Origin: Gammaproteobacteria bacterium
Lineage (GTDB): Bacteria; Pseudomonadota; Gammaproteobacteria; Enterobacterales; Alteromonadaceae
Direction of reading: 5' to 3'
Assembly: GCA_018222405.1 (NCBI GenBank)
Contig: JAAFAI010000003.1
Location: 124,001-188,000 of the forward strand
DNA: 64,000 bases
The notes below the pieces were generated by a model. The model was not told the origin of the DNA. It ran no database searches and worked only from the letters and a program-made list of their open reading frames with translations. The position numbers and the translations under genes were made by a program. This document shows positions 8,278 to 16,593 of this stretch, piece after piece; positions within the stretch are counted from its first letter, which is position 1; each line of letters begins with the position of its first letter.

Positions 8278-9752
8278 TGACTACATCACAACGTCCTATT
8301 GTATTATGCGTTGATGATGAAGTCCGCTCGCTTGAAACCCTCGAGCGAACTCTGGATGAAGAGTTTGACGTATTAACCGCCAATAGCGCCGACCTGGCGC
8401 TGGAATTATTGGAAAGCCATGACGTGCAGGTGATCCTGTGCGATCAGCGCATGCCGGATCGTACCGGGGTGGAATTGCTAACCGAAGTGCGGGATCGCTG
8501 GCCTCAGGTCGCCCGGCTGATTTTGTCAGGTTATACCGACTCAGAAGACATTATCAAAGGTCTCAACGAAGCAGGCATTTTGCAGTACATCACCAAACCC
8601 TGGCACCCGGAAAGTCTGTTAATGATTATCCGCAGTGCATGCCGGATGTGCGCCTTACAAAGTGAGAATGCACTGCTGAATATGGAGATGCGTCTTACCG
8701 AAGAGCAGGCCGAGCAGCAGGTTAGTGAGAAAAAAGCCCATCTGCGTAATAGCTTTCAGCTTGAAGAGATCAAACGCCATGCGCAAAGCCCGCTGAATAA
8801 AGTCTGTGACCAGGTCAGCAAAATTGCGCCTTATGATGTCTCGGTGCTGATCACCGGCCCATCCGGTGCGGGTAAGGAACTTTTTGCCCGGGCGCTGCAT
8901 TACAACAGCTTGCGTTCAGACCGCCCGTTTGTGGTAGAAAACTGCGGTGCCATGCCCGATGAACTGCTGGCATCTGAATTGTTTGGCCATAAAAAAGGTT
9001 CGTTTACCGGCGCGATCACCGACCATGTGGGCCTGTTCGAACAGGCCGACGGCGGCACTATTTTTCTGGACGAGATTGGTGAGATCAGCCCTGCATTTCA
9101 GGTTAAGTTGTTGCGGGTTCTGCAGGAGCGTGAGATTCGCCGCCTGGGCGAGCAACAACGCCGCAAAGTTAATGTGCGGTTAGTGGCTTCCACAAACCGA
9201 GACCTTGAGGAAGAAGTTCGCGCTGGCCGGTTCCGGCAGGATCTTTATTTTCGTTTAGCCGAAGTCACCCTGGAGCTGCCCGCATTGTCTCGCCGTACTA
9301 TAGATATTCCGGTGCTGGCGAATAGCTTTTTACAAACCGCCATGCATCAGTTCGACAAGCCGGTAAAAGGCTTTAGTGAAGAAGCCATCGCCTGTATGAA
9401 ACGCTACAGCTGGCCGGGTAACGTGCGTGAGTTACAAAATGAGGTGCGCCGCATGCTGGTAATGTGTGAAAGCGAATGGCTCACAGCTGACCTGCTAAAT
9501 CCGCGGGTTCTGAGAGCGGCGCCTGGCGGTGAGGATGAAGACATTGATATGTTTGCTGGCCTTGAAGGCACGCTCAAAGAAAAGGTCGAGCTACTGGAAA
9601 AACGCATTCTGCGCGAGACATTGATCCGCCATCGCTGGAATAAAAGCAGCGCGTCACTGGAACTGGGTTTGTCTCGGGTAGGATTGCGCTCCAAGCTGGA
9701 ACGCTACGAGCTTGAGAAATCCGGCGATTCAGAAACCAGTAAACAGCATTAA
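8277..9752 (+). CDS. hoxA: HoxA/HupR-type NtrC-family response regulator
   Basis: A 491-residue transcription activator with three parts. The receiver domain (1-120) carries the acidic pocket DDE (13-15), phospho-acceptor Asp56 in CDQRMP, and Lys107. A coiled linker (about 125-165) precedes a sigma-54 AAA+ domain with Walker A GPSGAGK (194-200), GSFTGA (241-246) and Walker [12 protein letters not shown]. The C-terminus has a Fis-type helix-turn-helix ([20 protein letters not shown]). GSFTGA replaces the common GAFTGA, and the linker GPSGAGK replaces GESGTGK; both still look functional. It lies within the hyp operon, as hoxA does in Ralstonia and rhizobia, and should control hydrogenase expression. 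No partner histidine kinase is in the window. Confidence 0.92.
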   Translation: MTTSQRPIVLCVDDEVRSLETLERTLDEEFDVLTANSADLALELLESHDVQVILCDQRMPDRTGVELLTEVRDRWPQVARLILSGYTDSEDIIKGLNEAGILQYITKPWHPESLLMIIRSACRMCALQSENALLNMEMRLTEEQAEQQVSEKKAHLRNSFQLEEIKRHAQSPLNKVCDQVSKIAPYDVSVLITGPSGAGKELFARALHYNSLRSDRPFVVENCGAMPDELLASELFGHKKGSFTGAITDHVGLFEQADGGTIFLDEIGEISPAFQVKLLRVLQEREIRRLGEQQRRKVNVRLVASTNRDLEEEVRAGRFRQDLYFRLAEVTLELPALSRRTIDIPVLANSFLQTAMHQFDKPVKGFSEEAIACMKRYSWPGNVRELQNEVRRMLVMCESEWLTADLLNPRVLRAAPGGEDEDIDMFAGLEGTLKEKVELLEKRILRETLIRHRWNKSSASLELGLSRVGLRSKLERYELEKSGDSETSKQH

Positions 9753-9765
9753 GGGGAATATCAGT

Positions 9766-10047
9766 ATGTGTTTAGGGATCCCCGGCCAGATTGTCGCCAT
9801 CAGCGACGAGGCCATGCAAACCGGCATTGTTCAGGTTTCCGGTGTTAAACGCGAAGCCAATTTGAGTTGTGTGGTGCCTGCTGATGGTAACCTGCAATCT
9901 TTAGTGGGTAGCTGGGCGCTGGTGCATGTGGGCTTTGCCATGAGCATTATCGATGAGGAAGAGGCCCGGCGAACACTTGAGATCCTTGCTGAAATTGGTG
10001 AGTTACAGGAAGAACTCGACGCCATGCAGCAGGGTGCGCGGGGATAA
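9766..10047 (+). CDS. hypC: hydrogenase assembly chaperone HypC
   Basis: A 93-residue canonical HypC starting MCLGIPGQIVAI at the ATG at 9766, with AAGGGGAATAT as Shine-Dalgarno; a longer reading frame starting inside the preceding gene is unlikely. HypC with HypD forms the complex on which the Fe(CN)2CO unit is built, and Cys2 binds it. Family text VGSWALVHVGFAMSIIDEEEA is present. It is the second HypC-type protein of the locus (the other, hupF, is at 3362). Confidence 0.96.
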   Translation: MCLGIPGQIVAISDEAMQTGIVQVSGVKREANLSCVVPADGNLQSLVGSWALVHVGFAMSIIDEEEARRTLEILAEIGELQEELDAMQQGARG

Positions 10048-10049
10048 CC

Positions 10050-10757
10050 GTGATGAGCGAGCCTACCGATAATCAGTCTGTTCTGTCGGCATTGTACCCC
10101 TTTACCGGCCAGGCTATGGCTGATAAACCTAATGATAACGACGAGTTAGCCAGCGCCCTGGTAGCCTCTGTTCAGGCTAAAGCGCGCGACAGTATTGCCG
10201 TGAAGCAGGCCTTTTTTGACCGCCACAGCGAAACCTTGCTAGCTGCCGCAAAACGCATTGCGACCACTTATGCACAGCAGGGAAAACTGTTAACGGCAGG
10301 CAATGGCGGTTCTTCCTGTGATGCCGCGCATCTGGCAGTAGAGTTTATGCACCCGGTTACCACCGGTCGCAAAGCCCTGCCAGCTATCAACTTATCTCAG
10401 GATACCGCGATGATGACGGCAGTGAGTAATGATGTGGGTATCGAACATGTCATCACCCGGCAATTGTCCGCCCTGGCCAATTCCGGGGATACACTGGTAG
10501 TGTTTTCCACCAGTGGAAACTCAGCTAATTTAATTGAAGCCTGCAAAAAGGCCCGGGCAATTGATCTGAGTGTGATTGCCTTTACTGGCCGAACCGGTGG
10601 TGAGCTGCAACGACAACAGCTCACCGATGTTTGTATTACCGTACCCAGCGACAGCATTCACCGCATTCAGGAGTGTCACCTGGCCTGTTATCACATTTTA
10701 TGGGATCTGGTGCACAGCCTGCTGGCTGACAGCCGGTTGTCTCAGGAGAAGAAATAA
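10050..10757 (+). CDS. SIS-domain protein, GmhA-like, inside the hyp operon
   Basis: A 235-residue sugar isomerase (SIS) domain protein that resembles sedoheptulose-7-phosphate isomerase GmhA/DiaA. Visible hallmarks are GNGGSSCDAAHLAVEF (phosphate-binding loop and catalytic Glu), VFSTSGNSANLIEA (second Ser-rich loop) and HRIQECHLACYHILWDLV with the conserved His of GmhA. About 40 extra residues precede the core. The start is GTG at 10050 or ATG at 10053, 2-5 bp after hypC; the stop overlaps the hypD start. Coupling to hypC and hypD implies a hydrogenase-related job, yet a sugar-phosphate isomerase has no known step in Ni-Fe cofactor synthesis. The role is open. Confidence 0.85.
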   Translation: MMSEPTDNQSVLSALYPFTGQAMADKPNDNDELASALVASVQAKARDSIAVKQAFFDRHSETLLAAAKRIATTYAQQGKLLTAGNGGSSCDAAHLAVEFMHPVTTGRKALPAINLSQDTAMMTAVSNDVGIEHVITRQLSALANSGDTLVVFSTSGNSANLIEACKKARAIDLSVIAFTGRTGGELQRQQLTDVCITVPSDSIHRIQECHLACYHILWDLVHSLLADSRLSQEKK

Positions 10758-11884
10758 TGAAGTTTGTAGATGAGTTTCGCGACCCGGAAATGGCCCGGCG
10801 AGTGCTTGAGCGCATCCATGCCGTGGTAGAAGAAATCCCCACTACTGCGCAACGCCCGTTACAAATAATGGAAGTATGCGGAGGGCATACTCACTCAATC
10901 TTTCGCTACGGACTGGAAGAGTTATTACCCGATAAGATTGAAATGGTACATGGTCCTGGCTGCCCTGTATGTGTATTGCCGATGGGAAGAGTAGACGACT
11001 GCGTGGCTATTGCTGAACAGCCTGATGTGATCTTTACCACCTTTGGTGATGCCATGCGTGTGCCAGGCTCGAAGAAAAGCCTGCAGCAGGCCAATTCTGA
11101 TGGCTGTGATGTGCGCATGGTGTATTCCCCTATGGATGCACTGGATATTGCCCGAAAAAATCCGCGTAAAAATGTGGTGTTTTTCGGACTGGGTTTTGAA
11201 ACCACCATGCCGAGCACTGCGTTAACGCTGTTGCAGGCAGATAGAGAGGGCGTTACGAACTTCTCGCTGTTTTGCAACCACATCACCATCATTCCTACCA
11301 TCAAGGCGATTCTGGACTCTCCGGATATGGTAATTGATGGCTTTTTAGGGCCGGGCCATGTGTCGATGGTAATTGGTAAAGCACCTTATGAGTTTATTGC
11401 CAGTCATTATAAACGCCCGCTGGTGATAGCCGGTTTCGAGCCGTTGGATATTCTGCAGTCCATGCTGATGGTGGTAGAGCAAATCCGCGATGGTAAGGCG
11501 CTGGTGGAAAATCAGTACAAACGAATTGTGCCAGAGCAGGGTAACAATAACGCCCTTAAAGCTGTGGGGGAAGTGTTTGAGCTTCGCGAATTCTTCGAGT
11601 GGCGGGGCCTCGGCTCTATTGACCATTCCGGCGTACGTATTCGTGAAAAATACGCCCGATTTGATGCTGAACGCTTATTTGCTGTAGAGCCTGCCCATGT
11701 AGCCGATCCTAAAGCCTGCCAGTGTGGCGAAGTGCTTAAGGGCGTGCTCAAACCCTGGGAGTGCAAATTGTTTGGCGAGCAGTGTAACCCCGAAACGCCC
11801 ATCGGCGCGTTGATGGTATCGACTGAGGGCGCCTGTTCCGCCTACTACAGCTACGGCAAAATCGACGTAAAACAAGCCGTGTAA
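10757..11884 (+). CDS. hypD: hydrogenase iron-cyanide assembly protein HypD
   Basis: A 375-residue [4Fe-4S] protein that holds Fe(CN)2CO with HypC. The conserved motifs are all present: MEVCGGHTHSIFRYG with the active Cys, GPGCPVCVLP, FGLGFETTMPS, CNHITIIP, and GFLGPGHVSMVIG. The C-terminal cluster-binding region has QCGEVLKGVLKPWECKLFGE followed by a further Cys and EGACSAYYSYG. Length is typical. It overlaps the SIS gene by one base and precedes hypE by 17 bp. Confidence 0.97.
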   Translation: MKFVDEFRDPEMARRVLERIHAVVEEIPTTAQRPLQIMEVCGGHTHSIFRYGLEELLPDKIEMVHGPGCPVCVLPMGRVDDCVAIAEQPDVIFTTFGDAMRVPGSKKSLQQANSDGCDVRMVYSPMDALDIARKNPRKNVVFFGLGFETTMPSTALTLLQADREGVTNFSLFCNHITIIPTIKAILDSPDMVIDGFLGPGHVSMVIGKAPYEFIASHYKRPLVIAGFEPLDILQSMLMVVEQIRDGKALVENQYKRIVPEQGNNNALKAVGEVFELREFFEWRGLGSIDHSGVRIREKYARFDAERLFAVEPAHVADPKACQCGEVLKGVLKPWECKLFGEQCNPETPIGALMVSTEGACSAYYSYGKIDVKQAV

Positions 11885-11901
11885 CCAACCGAGTAAGCAG
11901 T

Positions 11902-12948
11902 ATGAATAAACCTAAACGGACCCTGCGGGCCAAAACCATCACCATGGCTCATGGCGCGGGTGGTAAAGCCATGCGCGACCTGATTGAAGATGTCTTTGTG
12001 GGGACCTTCGCTAATCCCGACCTGGAGCAACTGGAAGATCAGGCTCGTTTTGAACTGGCTGAACTAATGCAAAGTGGCGCACAACTGGCGTTTACCACTG
12101 ATTCTTATGTGGTAGACCCGGTAGAATTTCCGGGCGGCGATATTGGTTCGCTGGCGGTGAATGGTACGGTAAATGATATCGCTGTGTCTGGCGCGATCCC
12201 AAAGTATTTGTCCTGCGGCATGATTTTAGAAGAAGGGCTCGATGTTGAGCTCCTGCGGCGTGTGGTAGTGTCGATGAAAGCCGCCGCTGATAAGGCCGGA
12301 GTGACCATTGTCACTGGTGACACCAAAGTGGTACCGAAAGGCAAAGGCGATAAAATTTTTATTAATACCAGTGGCATTGGGGTGATTCCTGAAGGCGTGG
12401 ATATATCAGCGACTAACTGCCGGGTAGGCGACAAAATTATTGTTAATGGCCTGATAGGCGATCATGGCGCGGCAATACTTAATGCCCGTGGTGATCTGGC
12501 GCTCGATGTAACATTGGAAACCGACTGCCAGGCGTTAAATGAGTTAGTCCAAACCATGTTGAAAGTGTGTCCGGACGTTCACGCCATTCGTGATGCCTCC
12601 CGGGGCGGTGTCGCCACAGTTTTATGTGAATTCGCTGAATCATCCGCCGTCAGTATTCGTTTGCAGGAAGAGCAAGTCCCGGTAAGAGATACCGTGCGCG
12701 GTGTCTGTGAGATCCTGGGGCTTGATGCGCTGTATTTTGCTAATGAAGGTAAACTTGTTGCGGCAGTTCCGGCCGATAAAGCTGAGGCGGTGCTTGCGGC
12801 GATGCGCAATCACCCGGCCGGGAAAGATTCAGCCATTATTGGTGAAGTCATTGAATCGAACTATAACCGGGTGCTGGTGAAAACTCACTTTGGCGGAGAG
12901 CGCATCCTGGATATGCTGGTGGGCGAGCAACTGCCGCGGATTTGCTAG
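11902..12948 (+). CDS. hypE: hydrogenase maturation protein HypE
   Basis: A 348-residue PurM-like ATP-dependent dehydratase that turns the carboxamide on its C-terminal cysteine into thiocyanate, the source of active-site cyanide. The start region reads TMAHGAGGKAMRDLIEDVF, the family signature, followed by FTTDSYVVDPVEFPGGDIGSLAVNGTVND. The required C-terminus PRIC is intact. The carbamoyl donor HypF is not encoded in the window. hypE is the last gene of the co-directional operon. Confidence 0.97.
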   Translation: MNKPKRTLRAKTITMAHGAGGKAMRDLIEDVFVGTFANPDLEQLEDQARFELAELMQSGAQLAFTTDSYVVDPVEFPGGDIGSLAVNGTVNDIAVSGAIPKYLSCGMILEEGLDVELLRRVVVSMKAAADKAGVTIVTGDTKVVPKGKGDKIFINTSGIGVIPEGVDISATNCRVGDKIIVNGLIGDHGAAILNARGDLALDVTLETDCQALNELVQTMLKVCPDVHAIRDASRGGVATVLCEFAESSAVSIRLQEEQVPVRDTVRGVCEILGLDALYFANEGKLVAAVPADKAEAVLAAMRNHPAGKDSAIIGEVIESNYNRVLVKTHFGGERILDMLVGEQLPRIC

Positions 12949-12974
12949 CGCTGACTGAAAACGGATTCATTAAA

Positions 12975-13025
12975 GAAATAGTCGATAACCATTAGTAACT
13001 GCGCAGTATTGGTTTTGACTATTTC
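12975..13025 (+). repeat. 51-bp imperfect inverted repeat after hypE
   Basis: Outer arms GAAATAGTC (12975-12983) and GACTATTTC (13017-13025) are perfect complements; inner arms AACCA and TGGTT also pair; the centre contains the palindrome ACTGCGCAGT (12998-13007). It can fold into a long cruciform or RNA hairpin 26 bp beyond the hypE stop, between convergent genes. No U-tract follows on either strand, so a role as simple intrinsic terminator is doubtful. Confidence 0.6.
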
Positions 13026-13052
13026 ACTTTGGTTTGTTTTCAATCACATTTC

Positions 13053-13355
13053 CTAACTTTCCATCTCAATATCTTCCAGTTGTCCATTTTCTCCGTATTT
13101 AATGCAAATGACATAATCAGTTACGTCACCTGGTAATGTAAAGTCATAAACCTCTTCATCTTCCCACTTACTTCTTAACACCAATAAATCAACGACCTGG
13201 TTAACCGTTGGATTCTCGCGTCCGGTTTTAGCTTTCCAATAAGATGGTGGTAATTCTTTTAAATGATGACTTACGAATTCATCGACACTATATTCACCAA
13301 TTTCCGTTCCGATTAAATTTTTTATGTCTAGTAATGCTTTTTGCTCATGACTCAT
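13053..13355 (-). CDS. hypothetical small acidic protein
   Basis: A 100-residue acidic soluble protein that I do not recognise. The chosen start MSHEQKALLDIKNLIG follows a good AGGGATGAG ribosome site; a frame open for 74 more codons upstream has no likely start. The chain has an N-terminal helical half with YSVDEFVSHHLKELPPSYW and a beta-rich C-terminal half ending VICIKYGENGQLEDIEMES, an overall layout seen in many immunity-like or cassette-type small proteins, but no family is claimed. The gene is visibly more AT-rich than the hydrogenase genes next to it, which suggests separate acquisition. Confidence 0.55.
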   Translation of the reverse strand: MSHEQKALLDIKNLIGTEIGEYSVDEFVSHHLKELPPSYWKAKTGRENPTVNQVVDLLVLRSKWEDEEVYDFTLPGDVTDYVICIKYGENGQLEDIEMES

Positions 13356-13535
13356 CCCTGAAGGCCTTACATTATTATTTAACCATAATAGCTTACAGCA
13401 ATATTTCGGTAAGGTGCTATTGGTTAAAGCAGGATGTGTTAGTGAGAGAGCCCTGGACAAACAATTGGGGGCGTTATGTGCTGGCTTATAGTGTGTTAGC
13501 GCAGCATCACATGAAGCCATAGGTTTTAATAACGC

Positions 13536-13566
13536 AAAAAAGGAGCCGACCCTAAGATCGGCTCCC
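13536..13566 (-). terminator. intrinsic terminator of hupE
   Basis: GGAGCCGA pairs with TCGGCTCC around an 8-nt loop; six A residues on the + strand give a six-U tail in the minus-strand transcript. It lies 33 bp after the hupE stop. Confidence 0.85.
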
Positions 13567-13598
13567 GCCCATGGCATTCAATAGTTGGTGTGGGTCAC

Positions 13599-14180
13599 CT
13601 AAATTGAAAACAACGATACTCCCATCATTGCAATTACCAGCCCAATGACTCTGTTTGCAGAAGGGATGCTGCGCGAGACCAGTTTCGACACAGCAAAGCC
13701 CGCCGCTACCAGTGTGGCGCTGGTAACGAGGAAACCTGAAGCAAACAGATAAGGGACGGAGCCGGCGGTCTCGAGACCATGGGCAAAACCGTGAAACATT
13801 GCAAAACAGGCAGCCAAGCTAACCGCCAGCCCCTGAGTTACGTTCTTACGTGTGGCAATAAGTAAGCCGGTGACTACAGATGTCAGAACGATGCCTGTTT
13901 CCATAAACGAAAAGCTGAAACCTGCTAAGCCTAATGAAAAACCACCAATCAATAATGCAAAAAATGCAGCAAGCATGGCGTTGCATTGTTTACTTGCAAA
14001 ACCTGACGCCCAGTAGCCCATTGCAACCATGGCAATAAGGTGATCAATTCCCATCATGGGGTGTGACAAACCAGCTAAAAAGGCATTTTGAACCGTTTCG
14101 TGACCAGTATGAGCAAAGGCCGGTGCTGAGGTAGCTAGTGTGAGTAGAAGGCCGCTGGTTATTTTTTGTGTACGTGTCAT
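13599..14180 (-). CDS. hupE: HupE/UreJ family nickel permease
   Basis: A 193-residue inner-membrane protein of the HupE/UreJ family that imports nickel for hydrogenase or urease. A cleavable signal (MTRTQKITSGLLLTLATSAPAFA) leaves a mature N-terminus HTGHE with the histidines typical of HupE. The family motif HPMMGIDHLIAMVAMGYWA is at about 41-59, and five to six hydrophobic segments follow, one with AMFHGFAHGLE. In rhizobia hupE lies between hupD and hupF; here it stands downstream on the opposite strand, with its own terminator. Nickel supply for the adjacent hyp system is the likely role. Confidence 0.92.
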   Translation of the reverse strand: MTRTQKITSGLLLTLATSAPAFAHTGHETVQNAFLAGLSHPMMGIDHLIAMVAMGYWASGFASKQCNAMLAAFFALLIGGFSLGLAGFSFSFMETGIVLTSVVTGLLIATRKNVTQGLAVSLAACFAMFHGFAHGLETAGSVPYLFASGFLVTSATLVAAGFAVSKLVSRSIPSANRVIGLVIAMMGVSLFSI

Positions 14181-14505
14181 GTTTTTACCTTACTGCGAAA
14201 TCGAACAGTTATTAGTGTGTTGTTGCTGGCATAAATGCTTAACGACAACTTTATTGTAATGGCTACTGCTTTAGCATTTCCTGAATCTGCAAAACGGGTG
14301 CCAAACTAAAATTTACCGATTGAAATATCTTAAGTGTATGAAAATTCGTTGTTTTGTTGTTTTTGTGCTGAACGGTGAAAGTAGGGGGACTGGTAACTTG
14401 ATTACCAGTTAACAGGCAATTGGCAACTTTCTGTGCGCAGCGTAAAGGGCAGTTATTTTTTATCTATTACCTGTTGCTTGTGCAGCTCTCCAATGGACAA
14501 ACTGT
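14181..14505. other. intergenic region, no gene seen
   Basis: The 325 bp between hupE and the small membrane-protein gene contain no credible coding frame. They must hold the hupE promoter on the minus strand. A short inverted repeat TGGTAACTTGATTACCA lies near 14390. AT content is higher than in the flanks. Confidence 0.5.
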
Positions 14506-14925
14506 TTAATGGATAAAATGAATATTGCCAAGTTCTGCCTGTAGATAGCGTCTAAACTCCACTGCTTTGCAGGCGGGAAAAATAAAACCCGGCGGATTAC
14601 CCGGTGTTGTTGGATTATAGGGTAGGGAAAAATAGCAATGCTCGCTCGTGGTTTCTAATGCCACCCTTGTAACTTTGTGGGCCGGAATTGAGGTTGAGCC
14701 AAACTGAATATGACCATCGTTAAACGTTACATACTTTACCGGGTCCATTACCGTGATGTCTGGCATGGTTTTACACCACTTCACTATCCAAACCAGGTTA
14801 AAAACACCAAGCATCAGCAATAGATTTACTTCTTGTCTCACTATCCAGAGTATTAAGCCCACAATGAGAGCGGCCAGGGTAGCGTGCATTAATGTTATTT
14901 TGTTGATGGGATTGGATGAGGTCAT
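14506..14925 (-). CDS. hypothetical membrane protein
   Basis: A 139-residue protein of unknown family. Starting at the ATG at 14925 (MTSSNPINKITLMHATLAAL) it has two hydrophobic segments at about 11-30 and 35-50, then a soluble C-terminal part with beta-strand character (KYVTFNDGHIQFGSTSIPAHKV) and the sequence YFSLPYNPTTPGNPPGFIFPACKAVEFRRYL. The layout resembles small PH-like membrane proteins with two N-terminal helices, but that is only a fold guess. A start 21 bp upstream is also possible. Confidence 0.55.
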   Translation of the reverse strand: MTSSNPINKITLMHATLAALIVGLILWIVRQEVNLLLMLGVFNLVWIVKWCKTMPDITVMDPVKYVTFNDGHIQFGSTSIPAHKVTRVALETTSEHCYFSLPYNPTTPGNPPGFIFPACKAVEFRRYLQAELGNIHFIH

Positions 14926-15131
14926 TAATAAAGTCCGTTTTAACAAATGCCTGTTGTTAATATTGGCCTGTACTGGTGTTAACGCAACACATGGCTATAC
15001 TTATACCAAACTGGAAACAGAAAAAGTAATCTTTTATTCCCTCTTATAAAGTTCTACAACTGTTTCTTTGTGCACTCAGTCATTGATGATTGGATGTTAG
15101 CCAAAAGAATAAGACATTTCCCCTTTCTACT

Positions 15132-15312
15132 TGTACGAAATATCTTACAAAGCTGTGAGATATTATAGATTCCTACTTATGCTAAAAACGTCGATTGTTT
15201 TTTAAGATTATGAAAAATATGAAATAAAATTGTTCTGGTCAGCTTTGGCCTGCAACGTTGATGCAAAAATATTCAACAGTGGATTAGCGTTCCTCATTCA
15301 TCAGCGTACTAT
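15132..15312 (+). promoter_or_regulatory. GacA/UvrY-type promoter region of sRNA copy 1
   Basis: TGTACGAAATATCTTACA (15132-15149) matches the GacA upstream activating palindrome TGTAAG-N6-CTTACA with one mismatch. After 53 bp comes TAAGATTATGAAAAATAT (15203-15220), an AT-rich box shared with the other two copies and possibly an IHF-type site. A -10-like TACTAT lies at 15307-15312. The palindrome is about 185 bp before the expected transcript start, as in Pseudomonas rsmX/Y/Z. Confidence 0.75.
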
Positions 15313-15318
15313 AAACGT

Positions 15319-15656
15319 GTCACAAGGAAACACGACGAGTCAGGAAGACACACGGATGAACTTGGGATTGCTCAGGATGAGTAAGACAGGGTAAGGAACT
15401 CTGTTTAAGGATAAAGGAGCGGTCGGGAAGGCCGAAAAGGACAACTCCGGATGGAGAATGCTGTAGCAGGATGTACAGCTTAAAATGGAATAATGGAAAG
15501 GGACCTGTTCAGGGAGAACAGCTCACGCAGGATGATGTGAGAAAAGAAGGAAAGGGGCGTATACGGATTTTAATCGGGAAGATTTTAGTCGCAAGGGATC
15601 GCTGAGAAGGAAACTCAAAATTCAGAGAAAACGATGACTTCGGTCATCGTTTTTTT
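15319..15656 (+). ncRNA. CsrB/RsmZ-like CsrA-sequestering sRNA, copy 1
   Basis: A roughly 340-nt RNA predicted from sequence. It contains about 23 GGA triplets by eye, many as AGGA or CAGGAUG in the loops of short hairpins (for example GCTCAGGATGAGT and TGTAGCAGGATGTACA), the arrangement by which CsrB-type RNAs bind and titrate CsrA/RsmA. It shares with E. coli CsrB the string AAGGACAACTCC-GGATGGAGAATG-like block. It ends in a strong terminator with a UUCG loop. The start is inferred from the -10 box and from alignment with copies 2 and 3. No protein frame of any merit lies on its strand. Confidence 0.85.
15628..15656 (+). terminator. terminator of sRNA copy 1
   Basis: AACGATGAC and GTCATCGTT form a 9-bp stem closed by a TTCG tetraloop and followed by seven T residues. 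Confidence 0.93.
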
Positions 15657-15786
15657 ATGCCTGCCGAAAAAACGCCTCGTATTTATAACAGGCCGTCGTC
15701 TCTCATAAAATAGATAAAATCCGGTGTCTAACCCTGCCCGGTTATACTATCATCCCAGTTAAAACTAACCGATATGAATCCTGACC

Positions 15787-16593
15787 ATGGCAGACAGAGC
15801 AAAGACCGCTGAAGTGTATCGCTACCAGACCGTCAGTGCGGATAAACTGGTAGAAGAGAGTGCGCTGCCAACCGAATGTGCCCTGGCTATTAGCTATAAC
15901 GACATCAGTTATGCGGTAATGATGGTAAGCCCCGATGACGTGAAGGATTTTGTGGTTGGATTTAGTCTGACTCAGGGCATTATTGATTCACCGGGCCAGT
16001 TTCGTAGTATCAGCGTGACCTTTGAAGGCGAGCAGGGAGTTGCTGATGTGCAGCTTAGTCCTCGTGCCCAGTGGCAACTAAAGTCTTATCAACGCCGCCT
16101 TGCTGGCAGTTCGGGCTGCGGTATCTGCGGTACGGATGCGCTGAAATCAGCGTTACCTGAGCTTTCCAAATTACCGGATGCGCCCTTGCCTGAGGTGTGC
16201 GCCTTCACCAACCTGCGTCATCGAATCCGTGAATACCAACAGGCTCTGTATTCGGGGGGCGCCCAGCATGCTGCATTTTTTGTGACTAACGATGGCTGTA
16301 TCACGTTGTGCCGTGAAGATATCGGCCGGCACAACGCTATGGACAAACTGATTGGTGCGCTGGCCTTATCCGACACACCCTCAACAAATGGTTTTATGGT
16401 ACTGACCAGCCGTTGCGGGCTGGAGTTGGTGCAAAAGGCTATTCGGGTTGGTCTGCCAACCCTGGTTACCCTGTCTGCGCCTACCACAATGGCTGTGGAG
16501 TGGGCTAAACGGTATCAGCTTAACTTAATCCACTTACCCCACCACAGCGCCCCCAGGGTGTACCACAGTTCCGTTGCTGGCAGTGCAAGCTAA
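15787..16593 (+). CDS. fdhD: formate dehydrogenase sulfurtransferase FdhD
   Basis: A 268-residue FdhD protein, which carries sulfur from the desulfurase IscS to the molybdenum cofactor of formate-dehydrogenase-like enzymes. The catalytic loop GSSGCGICGTDAL holds Cys111 and Cys114. Further family text includes CREDIGRHNAMDKLIGAL and LTSRCGLELVQKAIRVGLPTLVTLSAPT. It is convergent with the molybdoenzyme gene on the other strand, and the two stop codons overlap in the four bases CTAA, so the pair is very likely a functional unit. Confidence 0.96.
   Translation: MADRAKTAEVYRYQTVSADKLVEESALPTECALAISYNDISYAVMMVSPDDVKDFVVGFSLTQGIIDSPGQFRSISVTFEGEQGVADVQLSPRAQWQLKSYQRRLAGSSGCGICGTDALKSALPELSKLPDAPLPEVCAFTNLRHRIREYQQALYSGGAQHAAFFVTNDGCITLCREDIGRHNAMDKLIGALALSDTPSTNGFMVLTSRCGLELVQKAIRVGLPTLVTLSAPTTMAVEWAKRYQLNLIHLPHHSAPRVYHSSVAGSAS

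Noticed and set aside
13356-13535. Possible upstream extension or gene fragment before the 100-residue hypothetical protein
   Set aside because: The frame is open but has no start with a ribosome site and its translation looks random.
12975-13536. Integron attC sites around the small gene at 13053
   Set aside because: The arms lack the RYYYAAC and GTTRRRY core sites, and no integrase or further cassettes are present.
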